From positions 16,645,518 through 16,709,517 of the forward strand of contig NC_092236.1 in assembly GCF_036320965.1 (NCBI RefSeq): DNA of 64,000 bases, written 5' to 3'. This DNA comes from Panulirus ornatus. Its lineage: Eukaryota > Arthropoda > Malacostraca > Decapoda > Palinuridae. The notes beneath the pieces were generated by a model. The model searched no databases and had not been told where the DNA came from. It worked only from the letters and a program-made list of their open reading frames with translations. How positions within the stretch are numbered: the first letter of the stretch is position 1; each line of letters begins with the position of its first letter. Below are positions 55,418 to 64,000 of the stretch, in pieces. The translations under genes were made by a program, and so were the position numbers.

Positions 55418-55965
55418 AAGTTCTCTGGACATGAGTTGCATTATACGGACGAATCTCAAGAATACGTTGTACGTTATGCCAACGATCCTCACGTGCAGGT
55501 CGCGCACACGAAGCCATTCACTCGGACGCAATACGCGCGGGGGAATAAATACGAGTCAGACACTCACAATGTGTCTATCATACTGAAACACATTACGCAC
55601 AGGATGCTCATCATTCGCAAAAAAAAAAAAAAAGAAAAACGCAACGAGTACAGCGTGAGTTGTATGTGCTAATCCCGCACGCGCTCATCAAGTCCACCAT
55701 ACTTGAAACGGATCTTACGAACATGACTTTCACCTTCTTACAGAGGGACAGACAGTTTCACAGACACGCTCCTCACCACGTACACCAATCCGTATATATC
55801 TTCCGGACAGGACTCACAACCGAGACGGTACATTATAAGGCCGTGCTTCACGGATACGACACGCGTCATAAATCTTACAACTATGTGAAGCAACATCATA
55901 CCTGCGTAGCTCACATGCCCTGGGGGCGCGGCGGCGCGAGATCGGGCTATGCTGGCTGGCCATAG
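55418..55965 (+). other. Coding-like degraded stretch of unknown origin
   Basis: Two consecutive plus frames, 55418-55672 and 55660-55965, meet just after a 15-base A run near 55620-55634, where a length change would shift the frame. The first reads HYTDESQEYVVRYANDPHVQ and PFTRTQYARGNKYESDTHNV; the second reads KSTILETDLTNMTFTFLQRD and TGLTTETVHYKAVLHGYDTR. Composition is even, with many CpG dinucleotides and no repeats, unlike its surroundings. I do not recognise the family. It could be an old exon, a mobile-element gene or an endogenised viral gene. Confidence 0.3.
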
Positions 55966-57087
55966 CCTGCCTCCTCCCCTACACTATTCATCTCCAAGGA
56001 TCAGCTGGAGTTGCGTATCTTTACGACGCTTAATTGGATGATGGCGGGTCAGCTATCCTCTGTACCTTGCCTTCTCACCATCAATCTCCCGGCCTTTCGT
56101 ATCTGATTCCACCCCAACTGGACCCACCGCGCTATTATAATTCCTTTTTCTCCTTATCATTTCACGTACGAGTCGAGATGTATCTGGTTCCCCCTCCTTC
56201 GTATTCTCGCTGCCCCAGTGCTTCATTCTGATTAAGAATCCAATGTTTCTGTCAGGTGGATATGGAACAGGTAAACTGAGGTGAATTAAGGTATCCCGCA
56301 TCCCGGGAAATTACCCTCGTTTGTTTGCCTCCCCGGCTCTTTTGTGAGTATAGATTTTCTGTCATCTGGTAAAGCATAATTTCCATCTTCTCTATAACGT
56401 TCTTTTTAAAGCTCATTTTCTTGATTCAAGAGGCGTATTCATGTCACTTGCCTCCGCTTGGTATATATGATCTATGCGGGGGGAAGTGGGAGGTGGCGTT
56501 TACGATACGAGAAAATAAAACATCAGGTCATCATTCGAATGAGTGTGTGTGTCACCCTGATCTTCAAGCTCACATTAAAACATTTTGCTTGGACAGACTA
56601 TATCAGTCATATAGACCAGGAAGAGTACACTGAAAAGCAAAGCTTGACTTCAGGTATAATAACTCATCATTAGGATAGAACGAAAAAAAAAAAAAAAGAT
56701 GCACGTAATATGATTGGCTTAAGGGATGAGAATTTCTCACCCTCATTAATGATGTGATTACAAGATGGTACACCGCCCTAGCCGAGTCTCACCTACCAAT
56801 CAAAAGAGGAGACGACTGAAAGCGTGTGTGTGTCAGTGGTACACAAGAAGCGAAGAAGAGTGAGGGAAGAAATCGTTAGCGAAGCACAAAATATAACGAA
56901 CCCGTTAACCTTACCCAATCCCATGTGAGGACAAGAAACACTCTAACACTGCGAAGACTCCCTCGACGATGACCCGCACACCATCACTACATATCTTCCA
57001 TGTTCTCGGCTGTTAATGAGAACCAACTTTCGAGTACACGTCACCGTTCTTCAGTGATTCAAGTCAAATGCTTCTCATCATCCACTT
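55966..57087. other. Unassigned sequence
   Basis: No recognised gene or repeat. An A run lies at 56683-56697. Confidence 0.4.
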
Positions 57088-57290
57088 TGATGTCTCACAA
57101 CCCAGCTGGACATCTCGCTATCCAGCAGGATGTCTCATTACCCTCTCGAATGTCTCACTCTCCAGCGAGATATCTTACTATCTTGTCTAATATTGTACTA
57201 TCTACTTGGATGTCCCCACTATCCACTTGGATATCACATTATCCACTTATGTGTCTTGCTATTCACTTGGATGTCTGGTGTTCACTCGTC
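57088..57290. repeat. Degenerate minisatellite, unit about 20-21 bp
   Basis: About ten diverged units of the type GATGTCTCACTATCCACTTG. The most regular are at 57175-57270. Its word content differs from the 21-bp minisatellite at 27 kb and 60 kb. Confidence 0.75.
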
Positions 57291-57433
57291 CAGACACCAA
57301 CGTACTTATATTTAGCCCGTGTGATGACGTACTGTAATCTCCATCTTGAGGTACAGTCTTTTTATTGCATTCTTGATGGCTTTCGTGATGCGGGTTTAAA
57401 CATGGAAAATCACACGGCATAAAGCATAATTCC

Positions 57434-57434
<1 letters not shown>

Positions 57435-57494
<60 letters not shown>
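57435..57494. repeat. (TG)n microsatellite
   Basis: Pure TG array of about 60 bp abutting the A-rich side of SINE-like copy C. Confidence 0.97.
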
Positions 57495-57500
<6 letters not shown>

Positions 57501-57606
57501 TACATATTCGCCATTTCCCGCGTTAGCGAGAAAGCGTCGAGAATAGAGGACTGAGCCTCAGAGGGAGAATCCTCACTTGGCCCCCGTGCTATATTTCTTT
57601 TCCTAT
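57495..57606 (-). mobile_element. SINE-like 230-bp element, copy C (3' half only)
   Basis: Antisense CATATTCGCCATTTCCCGCG, then TTAGCGAG, and the block GAGGACTGAGCC match copies A and D. Homology stops near 57600, so only the 3' half remains. Its tail joins (TG)n rather than (TA)n. Confidence 0.75.
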
Positions 57607-57926
57607 TGTTTACCTCTATGTTTTCCAGTCTCTCTTGTCTCTGTCCATGTCGTCACTTTTGATTTTTTCTAAGATTTGTTCTTCTTTCCCCCCCTTTTTC
57701 CCCCCTCTTAAACAGGATGATGGCATGAATCGCTAAGGCCTGATCTATCTTCTGTAATATCTTATTCAGTTACCGCTTGCGCATTCCTTAGAGATAACAC
57801 ATCTTCACTTATGTATTCCTTTATGCTGTCCCTCTGTCCCATTCTCCGTCTTCCAAACCATTTTTTATATAAAACACACACAGACACAGACATATACACG
57901 CACATATATGCACACAAATATATACA
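57607..57926. other. Unassigned sequence
   Basis: C/T-rich short runs; no gene or repeat recognised. Confidence 0.4.
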
Positions 57927-58458
<532 letters not shown>

Positions 58459-58535
<77 letters not shown>

Positions 58536-58634
58536 TGAGTGAGTGAGTGAGTGAGTGAGTGAGTGAGTGAGTGAGTGAGTGAGTGAGTGAGTGAGTGAGT
58601 GAGTGAGTGAGTGAGTGAGTGAGTGAGTGAGTGT
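58459..58634. repeat. (GT)n followed by (GAGT)n
   Basis: GT for about 75 bp, then about 25 uninterrupted GAGT tetranucleotide units to 58634. It forms the left outer flank of an inverted SINE pair. Confidence 0.97.
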
Positions 58635-58707
58635 AAGGTGGAGAGAGATTTACACTCGTATTGCCCCGTCTCTTAACCTTGTATGTGTGTCACGTCTTTA
58701 CTCCTAT

Positions 58708-58753
<46 letters not shown>

Positions 58754-58838
58754 CAGCTTAAGCCAGGTACCAGTTTATCGACCAGCCCTGAGTGAAGGAT
58801 GAACACTTGGGTTGTGTGTAGGTTGGGTGACTGCCACG
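58635..58838 (-). mobile_element. tRNA-derived SINE, copy S5 (left arm of inverted pair)
   Basis: Antisense body with GGAGAGAGATTTACACTCGT, CCCCGTCTCTTAACCTTGTA, an internal (CA)n at 58710-58751, then AGCTTAAGCCAGGTACCAGT, TTATCGACCAGCCCTGAGTG and AAGGATGAACACTTGGGTTG. The tRNA-like head is missing: homology stops near 58838, where the inverted partner begins. Confidence 0.8.
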
Positions 58839-58863
58839 TCTCTCGGGGCTGGTCGATAGGCAC

Positions 58864-58937
<74 letters not shown>

Positions 58938-59026
58938 ATACACATGGAGTAGTAAAGACATAGTACATATATGCAAGGTAATAAGGCAGGACAACTTAAG
59001 AGTAAGACTCTCTCTCCGTAAGACAT
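58838..59026 (+). mobile_element. tRNA-derived SINE, copy S6 (right arm of inverted pair)
   Basis: CTCGGGGCTGGTCGATAGGC, then (GT)n at 58866-58934 (the internal tract of this SINE), then CATGGAGTAGTAAAGACATA, TATGCAAGGTAATAAGGCAG and AGTAAGACTCTCTCTCCGTA. In the reverse direction this is S5 point by point, about 70% alike outside the dinucleotide tracts. The tRNA-like head is also missing. Confidence 0.75.

Positions 59027-59102
<76 letters not shown>
59027..59102. repeat. (CA)n microsatellite
   Basis: CA array of about 76 bp with one CAAA break. It is the right outer flank of the inverted SINE pair and complementary to the (GT)n at 58459. Confidence 0.97.
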
Positions 59103-59105
<3 letters not shown>

Positions 59106-59861
59106 GCATGCATACATACATATATGCAGATGAGACTTGACAATGACAATCGAGGTGATTATCAAAATGAATATCTGATGAAATGTTTCCATCTCAAAAA
59201 CTATCTAAGAAACGTTTAGTCTCGTTACATGAGAGAGATCAGATAATTGCAAAAGAAATATAATTAGCACTTTCATCATCACCTGGTAATTTTCTCCCTC
59301 AGTTATCATAGTCATTTAGGTGGACATATTCCTACCAGTTCGTGACGTCTTCCTGATACTACCTCGTCTTTTCCACTCTATACACAACTCTTTTTTCTAT
59401 TCAACCCTCCCATTTCTTTTACTCGTGTTTTAGTTTCCCCTACATCTGCCTTCTTCTCTCCTGCTTTACCATTCTTTCCCTCCCGCCTTCCCTCATTTTT
59501 ATCTCTCCCACCTTCCCGAATTCCTTCCCTTCCACCTCCTACTCCTTTACTTCTACCTCCTTCTACTCCTTCCCTTTCACCTCCCTCTAATTCTTTCCTC
59601 ACACCATCCTCCATTCCTTTCCTCCCATCTTCCCCCGTTCCTTCCTTCTCCCTTCCTCCTTCCCTCTCCCTCCCTCCTGGGGCAGCCAGAGCAGCCCGAG
59701 ATAATCCCCTGGTGATGACACCAGCCACTTAAGGATTCACGACCTCATGAGACATCTCAAGACCCTTAGGTCAAAAGGTCTTACTCGTACCCACTGACAT
59801 TAGTGAGGTGTTAGTACTGCCGTACAGCTGACGAGATGGTTCACACCAAGTGTCTCGTTAA
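59103..59861. other. Unassigned; pyrimidine-rich tract
   Basis: 59395-59690 is almost purely C/T on plus, with loosely repeated CCTTCC and CTCC words. No gene. Confidence 0.4.
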
Positions 59862-60560
59862 CCTCCTTGAGCACGAAGGTGCGATCCTTGAGTGCCATGG
59901 CAGGATCCTCGAGTGTGGCGGTGCGATCCTTGACTTACGATGGCACGACTCATGTGTAAGATGGTACGATCCTTGTGTAAGATGGTACGATCCTTGTGTA
60001 GAATGGTACGATCCTTTAAGACGATGGTATGAGCCTTGAAGACGATGGTACGATCCTTGAGTACGATGGTACGATTTTTGAAAAGGGTGGTACGATCCTT
60101 GAGCACGAACGTATCATCCTTGAGCACGACAGTCAAAATCTTTGAACACGACGGCTCGATCGTATGGTATAATAGCCTCGCGTGTGTCTGACCACTTGAG
60201 GGTCAGATCAAAGTTCAAACGATCATAAGGTCCACGAGTAGTACCGTCGTGCTCAAGGGTCGTACCGTCGTGCTCAAGGGTCGTACCGTCGTGCTCAGGG
60301 AGTGTACCGTCGTGCTCAAGGGTCCTACCGTCGTGCTCAAGGGTCGCATCGTCGTGCTCAAGGGTCGTACCGTCGTGCTCAAGGGTCGTACCGTCGTGCT
60401 CAAGGGTCGTATCGTCGTGCTCAAGGGTTGTACCATCGTGCTCAAGGGTCGTACCGTCGTGTTCAAAGGTCGTACCGTCGTGCTCAATGGTCCTACCTTC
60501 GTGCTCAAGGGGGCGTACCGTCGTGCTCAAGGGGCGTCATGCCGTGCTTGCTCAAGAGGT
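59862..60560. repeat. 21-bp minisatellite arranged as an inverted repeat
   Basis: Left half (59862-60165): about 14 units of type GATCCTTGAGCACGACGGTA in plus orientation, rather diverged. Spacer at about 60166-60238. Right half (60239-60560): about 15 units of type GTACCGTCGTGCTCAAGGGT, the reverse complement of the same unit and much more uniform. The unit also matches the right end of the minisatellite at 27371-28131. Open frames here follow from the 21-bp period. Confidence 0.94.
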
Positions 60561-60847
60561 TAAGCGAAAGATCCCCAACTCAGCCCCTGCACTACGCGGA
60601 GAGGAGGATTTACCGACCATCACGTGCAACACCCAAGATTTTGTGAGGGATCTGCATGTTACATCAACCCCTTGTGGGGTTATGGATAGGCTTTATTAGG
60701 TCTCTGTGCATTATGGCAGGGATTTCAACCCATATAAACGGGTTATGAAATTACTAAATGAGGGTAATATACAGTGCTAGAATGTTGATAGGGTAGAAGA
60801 TAGGAATGCGAATTGAAGGGGTAATACCAGAAAAAGTAGTGATGATG

Positions 60848-60976
60848 ATGAAAATAATAATAATAATAATAATACCACTATACTACTACTACTAATGATA
60901 ATAATTATAACAACAACAATAATGATGATAATAATAATAGTAATAATGATAATAATAATAATGATAACAATAATAA
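60848..60976. repeat. (AAT)n microsatellite, interrupted
   Basis: About 130 bp of AAT with ACT, GAT and AAC variants, directly at the 3' end of a LINE R fragment, as at 11822. Confidence 0.94.
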
Positions 60977-60984
60977 TCTTATCA

Positions 60985-61345
60985 TATTTTTTTCGCCATT
61001 TCTCGCGTTACCGTGGGAGCGCCAGAAAAAAAAAAGCACGGCCTCAATTTCTCACATCCACTCTCTAGTTGTCATGTATGATGCACCGCAACCAGAGCTC
61101 CCAAACCACAGACAAGCCCCACACAACGTTCCGCAATTTACCCTAACCACTTCATTTCCTCTGTTTCAGCCCACTGTCGGCACGTCACTCCCTGTATACC
61201 ACATCCCTCGAATTTGCTTTATTCCATGAAAGCCTCTCACCCTTATAAATGCTTAGACCTTGACAACTCAAAACCTCTTTCATTCTTTCCTTCCATCCTT
61301 TTCTCTGCTTTTCCCTTCCTCTTTGCTCCCTCCACCACTCACATC
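60985..61345 (-). mobile_element. LINE R 3' fragment
   Basis: Antisense 3' end TTCGCCATTTCTCGCGTTAC, then AGTTGTCATGTATGATGCAC (also seen at 41975), then GGCACGTCACTCCCTGTATA and CCACATC as at 12109-12130, to about 61345. Noncoding and RT-end parts only. SINE-like copy D follows immediately. Confidence 0.78.
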
Positions 61346-61587
61346 TTTCTTTTCTTTTTCTTTCAAACTATTCGCCATTTTCCGCATCAGCAAGGTAGCG
61401 TTAAGAACAGAGGACTGGGCTTCTGAGGGAATATCCTCACCTGGCCCCCTTCTCTGTTCCTTCTTTTGGAAAATTGAAAAAAAAAAGAGAGGGGAGGATT
61501 TCCAGCCCCCCCGATCCCTCCCCTTTTAGTCGCCTTCTACGACACGCAGGGAATACGTGGGAAGTATTCTTTCTCCCCTATCCCCTA
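61345..61587 (-). mobile_element. SINE-like 230-bp element, copy D
   Basis: Full-length copy in the same orientation as A. The A-rich tail on its sense strand lies at 61345-61368 and abuts the LINE R fragment. Its 5' end (CCCTATCCCC) lacks the CAGGGA and the (TA)n seen in A, B, E and F. Confidence 0.82.
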
Positions 61588-61766
61588 TCTATATCTTTAT
61601 ATTCCGCCTCTCTTCGCGCATCCTCTCAGTATAAGCGAACTATATCAGCGTACCATGGCAAGCTCACAGTCATATTCCTATCACTACCACAACCCTCTCC
61701 TACTCTGTCATTCCCTACGAGATCAACACTAAAATCCCTTCACGTACAATAGAAATGTAGCATTAC

Positions 61767-61818
<52 letters not shown>

Positions 61819-62776
61819 GTACAAAGGAAACTAATTTCAGCATATACTCCATAATACGAAACACTCCCATGCCTCGCCAACTAAACAGCCACACGCAAAG
61901 CCCCACCGTAATTGTGTAAGACTTTCACACACGTATATTTAAAGCAACAGGAAAATTTTTAGGAGGTAACAAGAAAAGGTTTTATCTCAAGCTAACAACA
62001 GTGTGGCTTAATAACGGAAGGGGTGGCGCTACAATCCTCCCGTCTTGCAGGAGCTATTGGTGATATAGGCAAATCCCAGAGACTCAGACCCACTTTATAG
62101 CTGGGGAAATACTCCACGCATTCCTCACCGCTGGTGGTAGGCTTTCGGGGGAGTAATGAAGAGGGAGCGATGGGTGTTGGAGGGGTGGATTTGGGTGCGT
62201 GGGGTAGAGTTAAGAGGGATGACATCATGGAAAAGAATGTCAGCGAATGGCAATGGGGAAATGGGAAGACAGGAAGAGGTAGGGGTCTAAGGGAGGGTAA
62301 GGGCTACGCGTGGGAGAAACTGAAGGGCAAGGAATGGTATGGGTGGGTGTTGGCGGCACATGAGGGTAGGTGGGAGTAAATTGCAGGGGAGGCGTAGGGC
62401 GGGAGTGGACGGCATGGGAGGGGAGAAGTATGGAGGATGAGTGGCAGTGTACGGCGTAGCGGGAGTAGATTCTGATGTACCCTTATCAGTAAGATGCGCC
62501 ACTTATGCTGAAGATCCCTAGTGTCCGAGAGCTGAGGAAGCTGGCCAGGGAAGGAGGGAGGGTGGGGGGAGAAGACAGTCCTGCAGCGCTGATGGATGTT
62601 GGAGGGCAGGATGGAGGGAAAGTCCGGTGGTCATCAGAGAGAGAAAGAGAGGGAAGAAAAGCGTATAAGGAGGGAAGATCAGCCTACCAGCTGTACAGAT
62701 GGAGATTAAATTCTGACCTAGATGAGGCCAGGGAAATCCAGCAATGTACAATGGGAGGGAGGAGGTAGAGTCCATT

Positions 62777-62780
<4 letters not shown>
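61588..62780. other. Unassigned; G-rich tract
   Basis: (CA)n at 61771-61816. 62130-62470 and 62530-62640 are G-rich on plus with many GGG runs. No gene is recognised. Confidence 0.4.
61771..61816. repeat. (CA)n microsatellite
   Basis: Pure CA array of about 46 bp. Confidence 0.96.

Positions 62781-62861
<81 letters not shown>
62781..62861. repeat. (GA)n microsatellite
   Basis: Pure GA array of about 81 bp. Confidence 0.98.
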
Positions 62862-62864
<3 letters not shown>

Positions 62865-63118
62865 TGGACAGAAACTGCGCCTGTGGGAGCGAGGACATCA
62901 CAAGTGGAACCATGAATGATGAATTCGTACTCGGTTGGCTACACTCACGCGCGAAAAATTAACAGTAACGCACGCGAGCAACGTCTTTCCCCCCACACGT
63001 GCACGCAAATACCCCTTTCCAGTGCGTGCACTGTCTATTGGTCTCCCTATCTACTCATTCATCCATCTTTTTATCAGTTTATAATCTCACTTATGTATTT
63101 ATGTACGTACGGATATTC

Positions 63119-63358
63119 ATTTTTTTTTTTTTCATACTATTCGCCATTTCCCGCGATAGCGAGGTAGCGTTAAGAACAGAGGACTGGGCCTTTTTTGGAA
63201 TATCCTCACCTGGCCCCCTCTATTCCTTCTTTTGGAAAAAAAAAAAAAGAGAGAGAGGGGAGGATTTCCAGCCCCCCGCTCCCTCCCCTTTTAGTCGCCT
63301 TCTACGACACGCAGGGAATACGTGGGATGTATTCTTAATCCCCTATCCCCAGGGATAA
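63119..63358 (-). mobile_element. SINE-like 230-bp element, copy E (left arm of fold-back)
   Basis: Complete copy with CTATCCCCAGGGATA at its 5' end (63345-63358) and the A-rich tail at 63119-63131 on the sense strand. Its inverted partner F begins at 63495. Confidence 0.85.
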
Positions 63359-63416
63359 CGGATATTCATATTTATGAATATATCCATTAATCGGTGTGTC
63401 CGTTTATAAACACATG

Positions 63417-63418
<2 letters not shown>

Positions 63419-63494
<76 letters not shown>
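63419..63494. repeat. (AT)n microsatellite between copies E and F
   Basis: Pure AT array of about 76 bp in the loop of the fold-back. Confidence 0.97.
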
Positions 63495-63496
<2 letters not shown>

Positions 63497-63729
63497 TCCC
63501 TGGGGATAGGGGAGAAAGATACTTTCCCACGTATTCCCTGCGTGTCGTAGAAGGCGACTAAAAGGGGAGGGAGCGGGTGGCTGGAAATCCTCCCCTCTCG
63601 GTTTTTTTTTCAATTTTCCAAAAGAAGGAACAGAGATGGGAGCCAGGTGAGGATATTCCCTCAAAGGCCCAGTCCTCTGTTCCTAACGCTACCTTGCTAA
63701 TGCAGGAAATGGCGAAGAGTATGAAAGAA
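63495..63729 (+). mobile_element. SINE-like 230-bp element, copy F (right arm of fold-back)
   Basis: Starts CATCCCTGGGGATAGGGGAG and ends GAAATGGCGAAGAGTATGAA plus AGAATATATA. It pairs with E along its whole length at about 90% by eye. A short TA tract and (GATA)n follow. Confidence 0.86.
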
Positions 63730-63738
63730 TATATATAT

Positions 63739-63740
<2 letters not shown>

Positions 63741-63783
<43 letters not shown>
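63741..63783. repeat. (GATA)n microsatellite
   Basis: About ten GATA units after SINE-like copy F. Confidence 0.95.
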
Positions 63784-64000
63784 CAGATATAGATAGACTG
63801 ATATTGTTATTCACCAGCATTGGAAAATAAAATTGATATTTGTCTCTTATCTCTTCACGCGATACAAAATTTCGCTTGCACAGAGAGGTAGAGGAGGAAG
63901 AGGAAGAGGAGGAGCAGAGAGAGAGAAAGAGAGAGAGAGGAAAGGAAGGACACATGACCCTAAACCTCCAAATATATTACAAACTGACACAACACTATCA
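63784..64000. other. Unassigned end of window
   Basis: Short sequence with a purine-rich GAGGAA/GAGA tract at about 63885-63945. No gene. Confidence 0.4.

Noticed and set aside
59378..59728. Gly/Glu/Arg-rich 116-codon minus frame
   Set aside because: Low-complexity pyrimidine-rich strand; no domain and no stable period.

Overview
The window looks like intergenic or deep intronic DNA from a large, repeat-loaded animal nuclear genome, most probably a decapod crustacean (shrimp, crab, lobster or crayfish group). The basis is the extreme density of long, nearly pure dinucleotide arrays ((TA)n, (GA)n, (GT)n), long (AAT)n and (GAA)n arrays, and many degraded retroelements. By hand tally, simple repeats alone fill roughly 7-8% of the 64 kb. 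The species assignment is inference. I found no intact host protein gene, no rRNA, no functional tRNA gene, no CRISPR array and no operon-like layout. Almost every long reading frame runs through a microsatellite, a 21-bp minisatellite or the antisense of a retroelement.

The recognisable genes are retroelement relics. (1) An RTE-like LINE, called R here, has pieces at 1-592, 951-1235, 11915-13058 (the best copy, with an uninterrupted C-terminal reverse transcriptase frame carrying FADD), 37315-37372, 41900-42295, 42342-43336 and 60985-61345. (2) A Jockey-like LINE, called J, has RT relics at 8791-9540 and 37421-38060, a probable C-terminal piece at 35290-35590, and terminal tags at 593-628, 40649-40737, 49735-49870 and 52985-53085. 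(3) Other LINE relics lie at 3440-3965 and 31265-31805 (Jockey/I-like) and at 14906-15535 and 50396-51335 (CR1/L2-like). (4) A Penelope-like element relic lies at 33411-34640. Two short families accompany them: a SINE-like element of about 230 bp (six copies, A-F) whose 3' end resembles the 3' end of LINE R, and a tRNA-derived SINE (six copies or fragments).

Layout: 0-6 kb is dense in SINEs and LINE fragments interleaved with (TA)n. 6-16 kb holds (GA)n, (GAA)n, a J relic, the best R copy between two (AAT)n arrays, and a CR1-like relic. 16-31 kb is mostly unassigned sequence with four minisatellites, including a 21-bp array with an exact 84-bp higher-order repeat. 31-43 kb holds Jockey-like, Penelope-like, J and R relics. 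43-57 kb is mostly unassigned, with one CR1-like relic and one degraded unidentified coding-like stretch. 57-64 kb is again dense: an inverted SINE pair inside matching (GT)/(CA) arrays, a 21-bp minisatellite arranged as an inverted repeat, and a fold-back pair of the 230-bp element.

The most unusual pattern is that five separate loci, from three unrelated element families, carry two copies of the same retroelement head to head, with 5' or truncated ends at the centre and 3' ends outward. Retroelement fragments are also repeatedly bracketed by the same microsatellite on both sides. I propose, as inference, that paired insertions and microsatellite targeting shaped this region.
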